Below, piece by piece: positions 1 to 7,743 of a DNA stretch of 25,696 nt. Origin of the DNA: a virus; the IMG/VR virus record IMGVR_UViG_3300020183_000411, positions 1 through 25,696 of that record; one strand, 5' to 3'. Both the position numbers and the translations under genes were made by a program. How positions within the stretch are numbered: position 1 is the stretch's first letter; each line of letters begins with the position of its first letter. The notes beneath the pieces are model-generated. The model was not told where the DNA came from, did no database searches, and saw only the letters and a program-made list of their open reading frames with translations.

Positions 1-146
1 ACACCAGGAGGGCCAGCAAGAAGAAGATTAGGAATCTCCCCCTTTGCAACAAACTCCTTAAATGTTTTTTTAGTATCATCGGGGAGAATACAATCTTCAA
101 TTACTTGAGGACGATACTTCTCCACAAAAAGAAATTCACTTGCCAT
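1..146 (-). CDS. 44: Sliding-clamp loader large subunit gp44, N-terminal 48 residues (runs off the window)
   Basis: This is the N-terminal part of the AAA+ ATPase that, with gp62, loads the gp45 sliding clamp onto primer-template DNA. The ATG at 144-146 opens a frame that stays open to base 1. It reads MASEFLFVEKYRPQ, then an IEDCILP segment, and ends in LLLAGPPG, the beginning of a Walker A loop. From memory, T4 gp44 has the same architecture at its start (EQKYRP, then IDECILP, then the P-loop). The start lies 3 bases after the stop of the preceding gene, in the same unit as gp45, so clamp and loader are probably co-expressed. The ATPase core and C-terminus are outside the window. The identification rests on motif order and the gp45 neighbourhood. 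Confidence 0.88.
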   Translation of the reverse strand, partial: MASEFLFVEKYRPQVIEDCILPDDTKKTFKEFVAKGEIPNLLLAGPPG

Positions 147-149
147 AAT

Positions 150-665
150 TTAGTTTACCCAGTCAGGTTTTCGTTGCGGCATACGAAGATAATTAGATGC
201 AACCCAAGGTTTGGATGCAATGTACATCTTGTAAGCAGTAAAAGTGTCAATGCTTTCGTCAAGTTTATACTCATTGGGCATTGCTCTTGCAAAAGGAGTT
301 ACGTTCGTAATCTTACCTTTGGGAAAAATATAATATGCGTGAACTAAAGTATTATAGCACGAGTGTACTTTGTTATACCTCAAAAAATACTCATCACACA
401 AATTCATTCCCCACTTGATTAACCAATAAGCATTGTCGATTGACTTTGCTGCCCATTGAGTGCAAGGATGATTACGAAAAGCACCCTTCTCAGTTGCATA
501 TGGAGTTCCATCTGACTTGGGAAGAGTGCCGTAGTTATGACCCCACTTTTCAGATGCCACAATGGAAAGCATCTGACAGCACTCCAGAGGCATCTTGACA
601 ATATGTTTATCAGGGAGACAAATAGCACTCTCGGCAGGAAATGGCGACGTTACGAAAATATTCAT
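150..665 (-). CDS. Conserved phage protein of unknown function (171 aa)
   Basis: This 171-residue protein sits between the gp45 clamp and gp44. Its ATG overlaps the gp45 stop in an ATGA arrangement (662-665), so translation is probably coupled. Recognisable blocks are DKHIVKM near residue 19, a FRNHPCTQW block at 63-71, a CDEYFLRY block at 90-97 followed by KVHSC, and a C-terminal RMPQRKPDW. I recall this pattern (DKHxVKM, NHPCxxW, EYxxRYxKxH) as a family found in T4-like cyanophages and some bacteria, with no established activity that I can name. Conserved His, Cys and acidic residues would suit an enzyme, possibly acting on nucleic acid given the replication setting, but that is inference. 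No signal peptide or membrane segment is visible. Confidence 0.8.
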   Translation of the reverse strand: MNIFVTSPFPAESAICLPDKHIVKMPLECCQMLSIVASEKWGHNYGTLPKSDGTPYATEKGAFRNHPCTQWAAKSIDNAYWLIKWGMNLCDEYFLRYNKVHSCYNTLVHAYYIFPKGKITNVTPFARAMPNEYKLDESIDTFTAYKMYIASKPWVASNYLRMPQRKPDWVN

Positions 666-1327
666 CCAAAAGTAGAATCAGGTTCCAGAGCAATATAATA
701 CTTCAGGTTGTACTTGGTGTTCGTGAATTGTGACAGAAGTTTAGAAGACACCACCACATCGTAGGCACCAGGAATAATCTTGATGTTCTCCACCTTGAAG
801 TTGAACACAAACTCAGAATCGGCCTCACCAACCACAATAGCGTATTCGTTAGAAGTATCATTCTTCTTATCACGAACCACCAGTTTGATTACACCGTTCT
901 CACCAACCACAGAAAGATCTGGCAGTTGATAGATTGCAGCAGCCTTGAGTAGTTTGTCAAGTTCTTTAGTATCAAGAAGGAAACAAACATCTTCACTGGG
1001 AAGTGAAATAGATTTGTCTGGAGGAGTTACAATTACATTAGGATCTGCAAAGAAATACTTAGACCTAGACTTACCTTCCTTAATCACAACATAACCATCA
1101 TTCTGAAAATCAAGTTCGGCATTCTGATGCAGATTCAATCCATTCAAAAATTGATTCAGATCATAGATACCAAAATCTTTGGGAAGTTCTTCTTCAATTG
1201 TCGCTTCTGCAAGAATATTCTTCATCACAGAAATGGTTCGCAGTTGCTTACCTTCCTTGAACAGAATGGATTGATTGATAGAAGAAAAGTTCTTCAATAC
1301 TGTAAGAGTTTTATCAGAGAGTTTCAT
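662..1327 (-). CDS. 45: DNA polymerase sliding clamp (processivity factor) gp45
   Basis: This is the homotrimeric ring that tethers the phage polymerase to DNA and, in T4, also couples late transcription to replication through gp55 and gp33. The start MKLSDKTLTVLKNFSSIN closely matches T4 gp45 (MKLSKDTTALLKNFATIN, from memory). The C-terminal YIALEPDST block matches the T4 YVVALEADST segment. The product is 221 residues against 228 in T4. An in-frame ATG at 1346-1348 would add MKLKPQT. I prefer the ATG at 1325-1327 because it aligns with T4, although neither start has a clear Shine-Dalgarno. The stop overlaps the start of the next gene. Internal blocks such as FGIYDLNQFL also match the T4 IYDLNGFL region. 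Confidence 0.93.
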   Translation of the reverse strand: MKLSDKTLTVLKNFSSINQSILFKEGKQLRTISVMKNILAEATIEEELPKDFGIYDLNQFLNGLNLHQNAELDFQNDGYVVIKEGKSRSKYFFADPNVIVTPPDKSISLPSEDVCFLLDTKELDKLLKAAAIYQLPDLSVVGENGVIKLVVRDKKNDTSNEYAIVVGEADSEFVFNFKVENIKIIPGAYDVVVSSKLLSQFTNTKYNLKYYIALEPDSTFG

Positions 1328-1353
1328 AGTTTGAGGTTTCAGTTTCATAATAA

Positions 1354-1680
1354 TCAGCGGAACTCAGTAAGTCCATTATCTCGACGGGAATAATGTCCGT
1401 CAAAGTGAAGCAGAAGCATAGCATAGTGAATCACTTTAAGCAAATCGCGTTTGCTGCGTCCATCCTTATCACCATAACGGCTGCCATACTTAAGGATGTT
1501 TGCTTGGCAAAAACCAGGAGCAAGATCCTTTGCTGCCATCAAGTCAATAGTTTGGATATCACTATATTCTTCATTGTGTCCACAGTAGTGACTACCATAA
1601 GTACTAGTTACGTACACCTCAACATCTTTGAGGATTTTATCTTCGTTGTATTTCCAAAGATGATTTTTAGATTCGCTCAT
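1354..1680 (-). CDS. DUF3310-like small phage protein (108 aa)
   Basis: This is a small soluble protein just upstream of gp45. From about residue 38 it shows the DUF3310 pattern as I remember it: an IQTIDLMAAKDL helix, then FCQANILKYGSRYGDKDG, then a DLLKVIHYAMLLLH helix. This matches the family form FclGNalKYlxRxxxK-eDLkKaxxYL. DUF3310 proteins are common in phages, often beside nucleotide-metabolism genes, and have no agreed activity. The N-terminal 35 residues carry SHYCGHNEEY, which might contribute metal or nucleotide binding; that is speculative. It lies 58 bases after the cobS-like gene, separated from it by a GC-rich hairpin, and ends 26 bases before the preferred gp45 start. Confidence 0.75.
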   Translation of the reverse strand: MSESKNHLWKYNEDKILKDVEVYVTSTYGSHYCGHNEEYSDIQTIDLMAAKDLAPGFCQANILKYGSRYGDKDGRSKRDLLKVIHYAMLLLHFDGHYSRRDNGLTEFR

Positions 1681-1707
1681 AATAACAATAAAGTAAAATC
1701 ATTTGCA

Positions 1708-1731
1708 GGGGAAGGCACATTTACCTTCCCC
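1708..1731 (-). terminator. GC-rich hairpin after the cobS-like gene
   Basis: An 8-bp perfect stem (GGGGAAGG pairing with CCTTCCCC) with an 8-base loop begins 7 bases after the cobS-like stop codon. On the minus strand it is followed by TGCAAATG and not by a run of T, so it is not a canonical intrinsic terminator. It could be a weak terminator, an RNA processing site or a 3'-end stabilising structure. It is the only strong structure in this 58-base gap. Confidence 0.4.
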
Positions 1732-1738
1732 AATTATA

Positions 1739-2878
1739 TCAGTTTGTAGTGTCCATGTCAACTTGCCATCCGCCCTCAATTTCAAGTTTAGGTTCGGTAG
1801 GCATCTGGAAATCAGCATCCACCTTATCATACAGTTCCAGGAAGGACTGCTTGGTTTCATCATCAAAGCGGTTCACACACACTTGGATCGCCTTTGCTTT
1901 GTCTTGGAAGATGCTGTAGGCACGGATGATGTGAACCAGACGGCGAGTGCTGATGATTTCCTCAATACCACCATCATAGAACGTCTTACGGATGATGTCT
2001 GCCCAGTCAACCAACCTCTTACAGAAGTCACGATCTTCCACATCCAGATCCAGAGCAATACCTTCCAAGATCTTCTGCTCGGTAGCAGGAGCAGGATAAG
2101 ACTGCTCAAAGGTCACAGGAAAACGCTCAAGAAAAGCTTCGTTAAGCACATTGGTGCCAATGAAACGGCCGTCATCACTACCCTTACCTTTGGTGTTGGC
2201 AGTAGCAATCACGTTGAATCCTGCAGCAGGTTTTACAAAACGACCAATCTTCTTCAGGAAGACACCTTTACCTTCAAGAATAGATTGCAGACACAAAATC
2301 TTATTGGATGCTAGATCAATTTCATCCAACAACAACACTGCACCACGCTCAAGTGCTTCTACTACAGGTCCATTGTGCCAGGCAGTCTCACCATTCACGA
2401 GACGGAAACCACCAATGAGATCATCCTCATCAGTTTCAATGGTAATGTTGACACGGATAAGTTCGCGCTTCAGTTGAGCACATGCTTGCTCAACACTGAA
2501 CGTTTTACCATTACCAGAAAGACCCGTGACGAATGTTGGATAGAAAAGACTGGATTGAATAATTTTTTTAATATCGTTAAAGTTACCAAACTTGACGAAG
2601 GTATCATCTTTATCAGGAATAAGGTTTTGATGAACTTCAGGAAGAACAGACACGTTTTGAAACGAACGCTCAATCTCTTCAACACGTTCTTGCGTCACTT
2701 CAAGATTCCAACGACCACGAGCAGTTTTATATTGTTCAAGACGACGGGTCACAGTTTGATAGTTTAAACTACGAGAAGCACAGAAACCCTTCAGATCACC
2801 AGAAGTGATTTCCGAACCGTAAAGTTCTTGAATAGATGCAATGAGTTGTTCGTCTTTCAAAGCAAGTTTGCGAGGCAT
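1739..2878 (-). CDS. cobS: CobS-like MoxR-type AAA+ ATPase
   Basis: This 379-residue protein has an N-terminal basic, probably DNA-binding-like segment (residues 1-65, helix-turn-helix flavour) and an AAA+ core. Walker A is GLSGNGKT at 119-126, Walker B is VLLLDEID at 181-188, and sensor 1 lies in the IATANTKGKG region near 224-233. The insert with WHNGPVVEAL before Walker B is typical of the MoxR/CobS branch. Cellular CobS works with CobT in the cobaltochelatase that puts cobalt into hydrogenobyrinate diamide. Homologues are widespread in T4-like cyanophages, where the true substrate is unproven. A VWA protein resembling the partner class is encoded upstream at 3705-5846. A terminator (2920-2941) precedes the gene. 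A TATTAT hexamer at 2910-2915 is a weak -10 candidate, and no Shine-Dalgarno is seen. Sampled sequence is noticeably more GC-rich than its neighbours. Confidence 0.85.
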   Translation of the reverse strand: MPRKLALKDEQLIASIQELYGSEITSGDLKGFCASRSLNYQTVTRRLEQYKTARGRWNLEVTQERVEEIERSFQNVSVLPEVHQNLIPDKDDTFVKFGNFNDIKKIIQSSLFYPTFVTGLSGNGKTFSVEQACAQLKRELIRVNITIETDEDDLIGGFRLVNGETAWHNGPVVEALERGAVLLLDEIDLASNKILCLQSILEGKGVFLKKIGRFVKPAAGFNVIATANTKGKGSDDGRFIGTNVLNEAFLERFPVTFEQSYPAPATEQKILEGIALDLDVEDRDFCKRLVDWADIIRKTFYDGGIEEIISTRRLVHIIRAYSIFQDKAKAIQVCVNRFDDETKQSFLELYDKVDADFQMPTEPKLEIEGGWQVDMDTTN

Positions 2879-2919
2879 AATTTAGTTAGGTGGTTTTCTC
2901 AACAAAGCCATAATAGAAC

Positions 2920-2941
2920 AAAAAAAGGGGTTTAAAACCCC
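2920..2941 (-). terminator. Rho-independent terminator
   Basis: On the minus strand the sequence reads GGGGTT, a 3-base loop (TTA), AACCCC and then a run of seven T. It lies directly after the 61-residue gene (stop at 2949) and before the cobS-like gene (start at 2878). It would therefore end the late-type unit that begins near 3699 and insulate cobS from it. The short stem with a long T tract is a classic intrinsic terminator layout. Confidence 0.75.
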
Positions 2942-2948
2942 CCTTGTG

Positions 2949-3134
2949 TCAGTTTGCCAACTGGTTCCGAAGTGTCTCCAAATATTCTTTACTAGCACAA
3001 TGACCTTTATATCCTGGATAATATTTTTCAACTATAGCAGGAATACCCATAGCAGTGATTGAACTTTGACACAACACCCAAACTTCTTTGGTGTCATACT
3101 TAACAACATGTTCAAGTGGAAATTTAGTTTTCAT
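2949..3134 (-). CDS. Small hypothetical protein (61 aa)
   Basis: This 61-residue product overlaps the 3' end of the preceding basic-protein gene by 11 bases and is followed after 8 bases by an intrinsic terminator. It is the last gene of that short unit. The sequence is soluble and mixed, with VWVLCQSS in the middle, two cysteines and a YYPGYKGHCASKEYLETL block near the C-terminus that is predicted helical. I recognise no family. Coupling to the gene above suggests co-expression, but its start (MKTKFPLEHV) does not match the capsid-targeting pattern of that gene. The reading frame is supported by the overlap, the absence of any other frame, and the terminator placement. Confidence 0.6.
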   Translation of the reverse strand: MKTKFPLEHVVKYDTKEVWVLCQSSITAMGIPAIVEKYYPGYKGHCASKEYLETLRNQLAN

Positions 3135-3678
3135 ATGTGAATGTTTTATTTTTTACTTTAGTATCAAATTCGCCAGTTCTACCTGGTTTCATTTTTCCAA
3201 CTTTGACATTTTTACCTTTGCCAGGCCAAGATGTCTTAGAAGTTCCTTTAAGAGTTGCATCACTCTTCGGTTTACGTTGAATCAATACTGAATCTTGATC
3301 ATCCTTTGATGAACCTTTAACATTACGTTTATGCTTTAGTCCACCTTCAGTTCCAAGTTTCTGAATTGTTTTTTTAAATCTTTTCTTACCCATTTTACCA
3401 GAAGAAACTACATGTGATTTCTCACCAACTTTCTTCTCTTGTGGGGTTCCTGGATTTTCGGTGTAACGTCCAGAGACTTTTGTAGGCCCTGGAAGGCCTG
3501 CTCCTCTGATTCTTCTTTCTGTTCTAGCAGATCTTGCTTTATTTTCTTTTTTAGATTTGTCTCCTCTTTGTCCAGAAAGAATTGCTGTTCCACCCTTTTC
3601 AGTCTTTCTCATTACACGAGTAAGAGAAGTCTCTTGAATAGAATAACATTCTATCATAAATTCTTGAAAAGTCTTCAT
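3124..3678 (-). CDS. Probable internal head protein with a T4-type capsid-targeting N-terminus (184 aa)
   Basis: The protein starts MKTFQEFMIE. T4 internal proteins IPI, IPII and IPIII start MKTYQEFIAE, the capsid-targeting sequence that directs them into the prohead before gp21 protease removes it; 7 of 10 residues are identical. A second possible gp21 site of the (I/L)-x-E form, IQE, follows at residues 14-16. The remainder is strongly Lys/Arg-rich, low in hydrophobic residues and probably disordered, as expected for a small basic DNA-associated internal protein. An ATG 12 bases upstream (3688-3690) is in frame. I chose 3676-3678 because it aligns with the T4 signal and leaves room for a leader behind the GATAAATA motif at 3699-3706. 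Body function is unknown. The packaging call is inference from the N-terminus, charge and late-type promoter. Confidence 0.72.
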   Translation of the reverse strand: MKTFQEFMIECYSIQETSLTRVMRKTEKGGTAILSGQRGDKSKKENKARSARTERRIRGAGLPGPTKVSGRYTENPGTPQEKKVGEKSHVVSSGKMGKKRFKKTIQKLGTEGGLKHKRNVKGSSKDDQDSVLIQRKPKSDATLKGTSKTSWPGKGKNVKVGKMKPGRTGEFDTKVKNKTFTYEN

Positions 3679-3698
3679 CTGCCCGAACATATTTTAAA

Positions 3699-3706
3699 TA
3701 TTTATC
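3699..3706 (-). promoter_or_regulatory. Late-type promoter motif GATAAATA
   Basis: This octamer differs by one base both from the T4 late element TATAAATA and from the AATAAATA sites found before structural genes in this window. It ends 20 bases before the chosen start of the internal-protein gene and overlaps the TGA stop of the VWA gene (3705-3707), the same layout as at gp20 and gp67. It marks a late unit inside an otherwise replication-type region. Confidence 0.6.
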
Positions 3707-5846
3707 AGGCAACAAGTTCCACAAATTCGCCAAGAACTTTTTTGTTGAGTTTTTTACTCTTCAAACTCTTAACAAATGCAGATTTGATTTGAGATTTGGA
3801 AGCATCTTCAGCAACATCAAATTCGGTTTCATTACCCAAAGCAGTTGCAGAGATACCAAAGTATTTGTGATATCCAGAACTCTTAATGGAAAAGGTTTTT
3901 TCCTTTCGCCAAAAAGAACTTACGCGATCATACTCCTCTCCATATCCATAATAACGACGGATGAAAGATCCAGCATCACGAGATTCAAGAACACGAATAC
4001 CAATAAAGTTTACTGTTGGAAAACGATCGCGGAGATTGCGAAGAAGAACATCAGTAAAATTATACCATTCAACATTTAGAGAATAGGTATTTCCAGTTTT
4101 ACGATCTCGAAGAAAAGCAGTATTTGGATTGATATTTACAGTTCCAATATAAGGTCCATCTTCCCACTGACGATGAACTTCTTTGTGGCACTTCAGAGGT
4201 GATGCTTCACCATCAGTCAAAACAACACATTGAACTTTTTGTAGTTTATACTCTTTCTGAAACTTTGGAAGAATTTCATGAAGACAAACGAGTGTTTCAT
4301 TCAAAGGAGTTCCGGAAAGATTCCAACCAAGAGGAACACTATAAGAGGTATAAGAACAACGAGCAAATGACTTTGCAATTCGATAAATGTTGATCATTTG
4401 CGCTTCAAGTTCCTTACCATTGACTTTACTTGTCAACATATTCATCAGAGAAAACCACTCAGGAATTGAAATGATTCCATCACGTTTTTCATAAGGTTCT
4501 TGGGGCATAATGGCTTTGTTATTTTCATCGTAACGAACACGAGGATAATCGTGAGTGAATGCATAAACTTCAAAGGGAATATTCACCTTTTTACAAAACC
4601 ACACAAGATTGAAGAGTTGCTTGACAGTATCAAGCATCACATCTTGCATTGAACCAGACCAGTCCAGAATAAACACCAGACCGTGATTCTTACCATCAGC
4701 AAGAGTAGTTACTTTGCGGAATAGATCTTCATTATATTTGTAAGTATGAAGTTTAGTGCAGTCAAGAACACCCGTGCGAGCAGTTGAAGCACGAGCATAA
4801 GAATCTGCTGCCTTACGGCATTCAAATTCTTTTACCAGATAGTTGACTTCTTTCTGTGCCGAACGTTTAAATTCACGATACTCTTTGTCAGATTCGGCAA
4901 AAACATCTTCAGGAAAATATTTTGAATCATTATACATATTCCAAGAAATTTGACAAGACTTATGTACTTCTGCGTTTTTAATAATTAAAGTATCAACATC
5001 AATCTTTGGAATTTCCAAATAAGTATTATCATAACCAGAATTATTCACAAGATCACGAATGGCTTCTTCAAGCGTTTCCATCGTCTTCACCTCAGGATCA
5101 TTCTTTTCCCCACCTTGAGGAGCAGCAGATTTTTCTTTTTTAGATTCAGAAGACGCATCAGATCCAGATCCATCACCACCAGAAGATTCTGGTTGATCAT
5201 TCTCACCAGATTGTTGATCATCAAAATCCGAAGGAGAATTACTTGAGGAACCCACCTCTTGATTGTGAACATCAAAATTAATTTTGGTTTCTTCGTCTTT
5301 CTTTTTCTTGCAATATTCGTAAAGAACTTTTGCGGCTTCAAGCACTTCAGCAAAAGTTTCGGACTTATCAATCAGATTAATAATATCTTGTTCTTCTTGA
5401 TTAAACTGAAGATTGAGAAAGTTGCCAATCTTAAAATAAAGATTTGCACGATCGGCAAGATTCATCTCATCAACTTTTTCACCTTCAAGTTGAAAGAAAT
5501 CTTCATCAGCAAGTTCCTTATAACCGTTGAAGAATGTCTTGTTCAGTCCGGCATAACGACGCTTCATCAGTTTCTCAATGCGAGCATCTTCCACAAGATT
5601 AACGAACTGCAGAGGAATTTTGTAGTCCTCCATCCAATCCTCATCAGGAGTATAGAGAGCGTGGCCAACCTCATGACCAACTAACAGGTCATACACAGTG
5701 TTGCTTGCCTTTTCCCACATCGGCAGAGTCAACACACGAGTATGAACGTTAAACTGTGCAGTCTCACACTTTTTATGCTCTACCACAAGATCCTCAGTGG
5801 CAAGCAGACGGGCAAGTTGTCCTTTGACTTCGTGATTAACAGACAT
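3705..5846 (-). CDS. VWA-domain protein with an HExxH metallopeptidase-like N-terminus (CobT-like)
   Basis: This 713-residue cytosolic protein has three parts. The N-terminal domain contains GHEVGHALYTP (HEVGH at 58-62) and NLVEDARIE at about 83-91, which could supply the two His and a third acidic ligand of a zinc metallopeptidase. A Ser/Gly/Asp/Glu-rich linker (about 197-250) follows. The C-terminal half is a von Willebrand A domain with a MIDAS motif DWSGSM at 395-400 and LTDGEASP further on. CobT-type proteins combine an acidic linker and a C-terminal VWA domain and work with CobS-type AAA+ ATPases, and a CobS-like ATPase is encoded nearby (1739-2878). The pair is likely to act as a MoxR-VWA chaperone or chelatase-like machine. 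The intact HExxH suggests proteolysis instead of, or besides, metal insertion, but neither is demonstrated. Confidence 0.82.
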   Translation of the reverse strand: MSVNHEVKGQLARLLATEDLVVEHKKCETAQFNVHTRVLTLPMWEKASNTVYDLLVGHEVGHALYTPDEDWMEDYKIPLQFVNLVEDARIEKLMKRRYAGLNKTFFNGYKELADEDFFQLEGEKVDEMNLADRANLYFKIGNFLNLQFNQEEQDIINLIDKSETFAEVLEAAKVLYEYCKKKKDEETKINFDVHNQEVGSSSNSPSDFDDQQSGENDQPESSGGDGSGSDASSESKKEKSAAPQGGEKNDPEVKTMETLEEAIRDLVNNSGYDNTYLEIPKIDVDTLIIKNAEVHKSCQISWNMYNDSKYFPEDVFAESDKEYREFKRSAQKEVNYLVKEFECRKAADSYARASTARTGVLDCTKLHTYKYNEDLFRKVTTLADGKNHGLVFILDWSGSMQDVMLDTVKQLFNLVWFCKKVNIPFEVYAFTHDYPRVRYDENNKAIMPQEPYEKRDGIISIPEWFSLMNMLTSKVNGKELEAQMINIYRIAKSFARCSYTSYSVPLGWNLSGTPLNETLVCLHEILPKFQKEYKLQKVQCVVLTDGEASPLKCHKEVHRQWEDGPYIGTVNINPNTAFLRDRKTGNTYSLNVEWYNFTDVLLRNLRDRFPTVNFIGIRVLESRDAGSFIRRYYGYGEEYDRVSSFWRKEKTFSIKSSGYHKYFGISATALGNETEFDVAEDASKSQIKSAFVKSLKSKKLNKKVLGEFVELVA

Positions 5847-5863
5847 TGGTGTGTTCTTTATCT

Positions 5864-6016
5864 TCAGCCATAATACGACGAAACCGCCCCATTGGAGCGG
5901 TTCATGTGACGCTTTTTGAACTGGGACAGGCGTGCTTTTGCCTGACGCAGTGCTTGCGGTTTAAGTTTTCGTTTTTGTTCTTTCTTAGAGTGGTGAAATC
6001 GGTTAGGGACTTGCAT
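5864..6016 (-). CDS. Small basic hypothetical protein (50 aa)
   Basis: This 50-residue, strongly basic product (MQVPNRFHHSKKEQ..., ending SSYYG) is encoded between gp46 and the VWA gene. An in-frame upstream ATG (6044-6046) would start inside gp46 and add ten residues. I prefer 6014-6016, which lies 14 bases after the gp46 stop and gives a start that looks like a bona fide N-terminus. The body is a Lys/Arg/Gln/Ala-rich probable helix (residues 10-37), followed by HMNRSNGAVSS. A role in nucleic-acid binding is plausible from charge alone. I do not recognise a named family. It is probably co-transcribed with gp46 and the VWA gene, as no terminator is visible on either side. Confidence 0.65.
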   Translation of the reverse strand: MQVPNRFHHSKKEQKRKLKPQALRQAKARLSQFKKRHMNRSNGAVSSYYG

Positions 6017-6030
6017 TGTTCTTAGATGAA

Positions 6031-7743
6031 TCAGGACATCATACACGAGAAACCTTTGACTTTATCAAACTTTATGACACTTTGAAATTTGTCCTCCATA
6101 CCAGTCTTATGGGAAATAATAAAAATATTAGCATCTTTAATGACATAACGAATAATCTTGAGAAACTCATCAGTTCCTTGACTGTCAAGAGAACTATCAA
6201 ATACTTCATCTAGAATCATAAGGTTTGTAGAAACTGAATTTTTATATTTAGCTACTTCTCTCCATGTGAATAAAAGTGCTAAATCAATTCTCTGCTTTTC
6301 ACCTTCACTAAATGAAGCATAAGAAAAGTCTTCATGAATAGGTGATTGGACGGTTTCGTTAAATTCTTCATCAAGAGTAAAGTTAATGTAGAAGTCCATC
6401 ATTTGCAAATAACGATTCACCTGCTGATTAATCAAAGGCAAATACTTCTTGATGATTTTAGTTTTAACTCCACCGTCTTTAAGCAAACTATACGAAAAAT
6501 CGTAGTAGTTGATCGAGTCTTTTTTCTCCGCTAATTCAGAGTATGTTGTTTTTAAGTTTTCTTTAAAGGATTCTAATTTCTCATGTTCAATATTTCGGTT
6601 TTCAAGTTGATTGGTAATAGTTTGAATTTCATGTTCAAGGTCTCGGATTTGTCTCTGGTTGAGTGATATCCGAGTATTGTTTTGAGAAATTTCATTGTTT
6701 AGTTTTGAGATCTCCTTAGATAGAGCAATGAATTGACGCTCTCGTTCTTGTTCTACCTTTATAGATTCTTCTAGGTCTTGATAACCTTGTTGAAGTTCCT
6801 TTGCTTTATTTTGAGCGTCTTCAATTCTATTTAATCGAAACTCTTCTTCAATCGTTTGAGTGCAAGTAGGACAAACCGTATTTTCAGTAAAGAACTTATG
6901 CTCTTTAGTAATCGTAGATACTTTCTGAGACACTTTACCTTTTAAATTATTCAGTTTTATTAACTTATCATCGGCACCAATAACATCTTCTTGCTCTTTG
7001 ACATACTTGTATATTTCTTCCTCAGTAACTGCATTTTGAGTCATATAAATGCCAACTTCACTATCTAACTTGGCAATCTTTTCTTTATTGGTATTAATAT
7101 TGGCATTGCCACGGTTCTCCAGTTCTTCAATAAAGTTTTGTTGCATCTCCACTTTATCTTTGAAGGATTCCTTTTTCAACTCTAAAGTTTTAATTTCTTC
7201 TCTTGTTTGACGAATCTTTTCTTTGATAATGGTATTCATAGAAGAAAAGATTTTAATATCCAATAGATCTTCAATGACTTCGCGGCGATGAGCAGCAGGA
7301 AGTTGCATAAAGGGGACAAAAGTACTTGAACCCAAAATGACAATTTGAGTGAACGACTTATAGTTCATTTTGAGAACTGTTTGTTCCAACCATTTCTGCT
7401 GATCCAAAGCAGCTGATGATTGGTCTAAAAGAGAATCATTTCGATAGATTTCAAACACTGCTGGTTTGATGCCGCGAATAACTTTCCAGTTTGTTTTGCC
7501 AATTGAAAATTCAACTTCAACTCTACAATCCTTTTCATTAACACTATTGACAAGTTGTGGTTTGTTAATCTTGCGAAAAGGTTTACCAAATAATGAAAAG
7601 GTAAGTGCATCCAAAATGGTAGATTTTCCAGCACCATTTGTCCCAACAATCAATGTTGTTGTATTTTTTTGAAAATCTATTTCAATTGGTTGGTTGCCAG
7701 TTGATAGAAAATTTTTCCAAGAAATTTTTTCAAATAAAATCAT
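6031..7743 (-). CDS. 46: Recombination endonuclease subunit gp46 (Rad50/SbcC-like ATPase)
   Basis: This is the ATPase subunit of the gp46-gp47 complex, the phage Rad50-Mre11, which resects DNA ends for recombination-dependent replication. The 570 residues show a Walker A GTNGAGKS at 34-41, two long coiled-coil arms (about 165-285 and 295-410), and a zinc hook CPTC at 291-294 between them. Towards the C-terminus come the ABC signature FSEGEKQR and a Walker B LMILDEVFDSS. T4 gp46 is about 560 residues. The start overlaps the preceding DUF3110-like gene by 14 bases. The gp47 gene is just upstream of that, so the two subunits are made from one message with a small gene between them. Confidence 0.95.
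   Translation of the reverse strand: MILFEKISWKNFLSTGNQPIEIDFQKNTTTLIVGTNGAGKSTILDALTFSLFGKPFRKINKPQLVNSVNEKDCRVEVEFSIGKTNWKVIRGIKPAVFEIYRNDSLLDQSSAALDQQKWLEQTVLKMNYKSFTQIVILGSSTFVPFMQLPAAHRREVIEDLLDIKIFSSMNTIIKEKIRQTREEIKTLELKKESFKDKVEMQQNFIEELENRGNANINTNKEKIAKLDSEVGIYMTQNAVTEEEIYKYVKEQEDVIGADDKLIKLNNLKGKVSQKVSTITKEHKFFTENTVCPTCTQTIEEEFRLNRIEDAQNKAKELQQGYQDLEESIKVEQERERQFIALSKEISKLNNEISQNNTRISLNQRQIRDLEHEIQTITNQLENRNIEHEKLESFKENLKTTYSELAEKKDSINYYDFSYSLLKDGGVKTKIIKKYLPLINQQVNRYLQMMDFYINFTLDEEFNETVQSPIHEDFSYASFSEGEKQRIDLALLFTWREVAKYKNSVSTNLMILDEVFDSSLDSQGTDEFLKIIRYVIKDANIFIISHKTGMEDKFQSVIKFDKVKGFSCMMS

Noticed and set aside
1703-2314. 203-residue open frame on the plus strand
   Set aside because: It lies antisense within the clearly coding cobS-like gene, shows no domain, and is a by-product of that gene's codon pattern.
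5259-5684. 141-residue plus-strand open frame rich in Phe and Ile
   Set aside because: Antisense to the VWA gene; its composition is what complementing Lys/Glu-rich codons yields.
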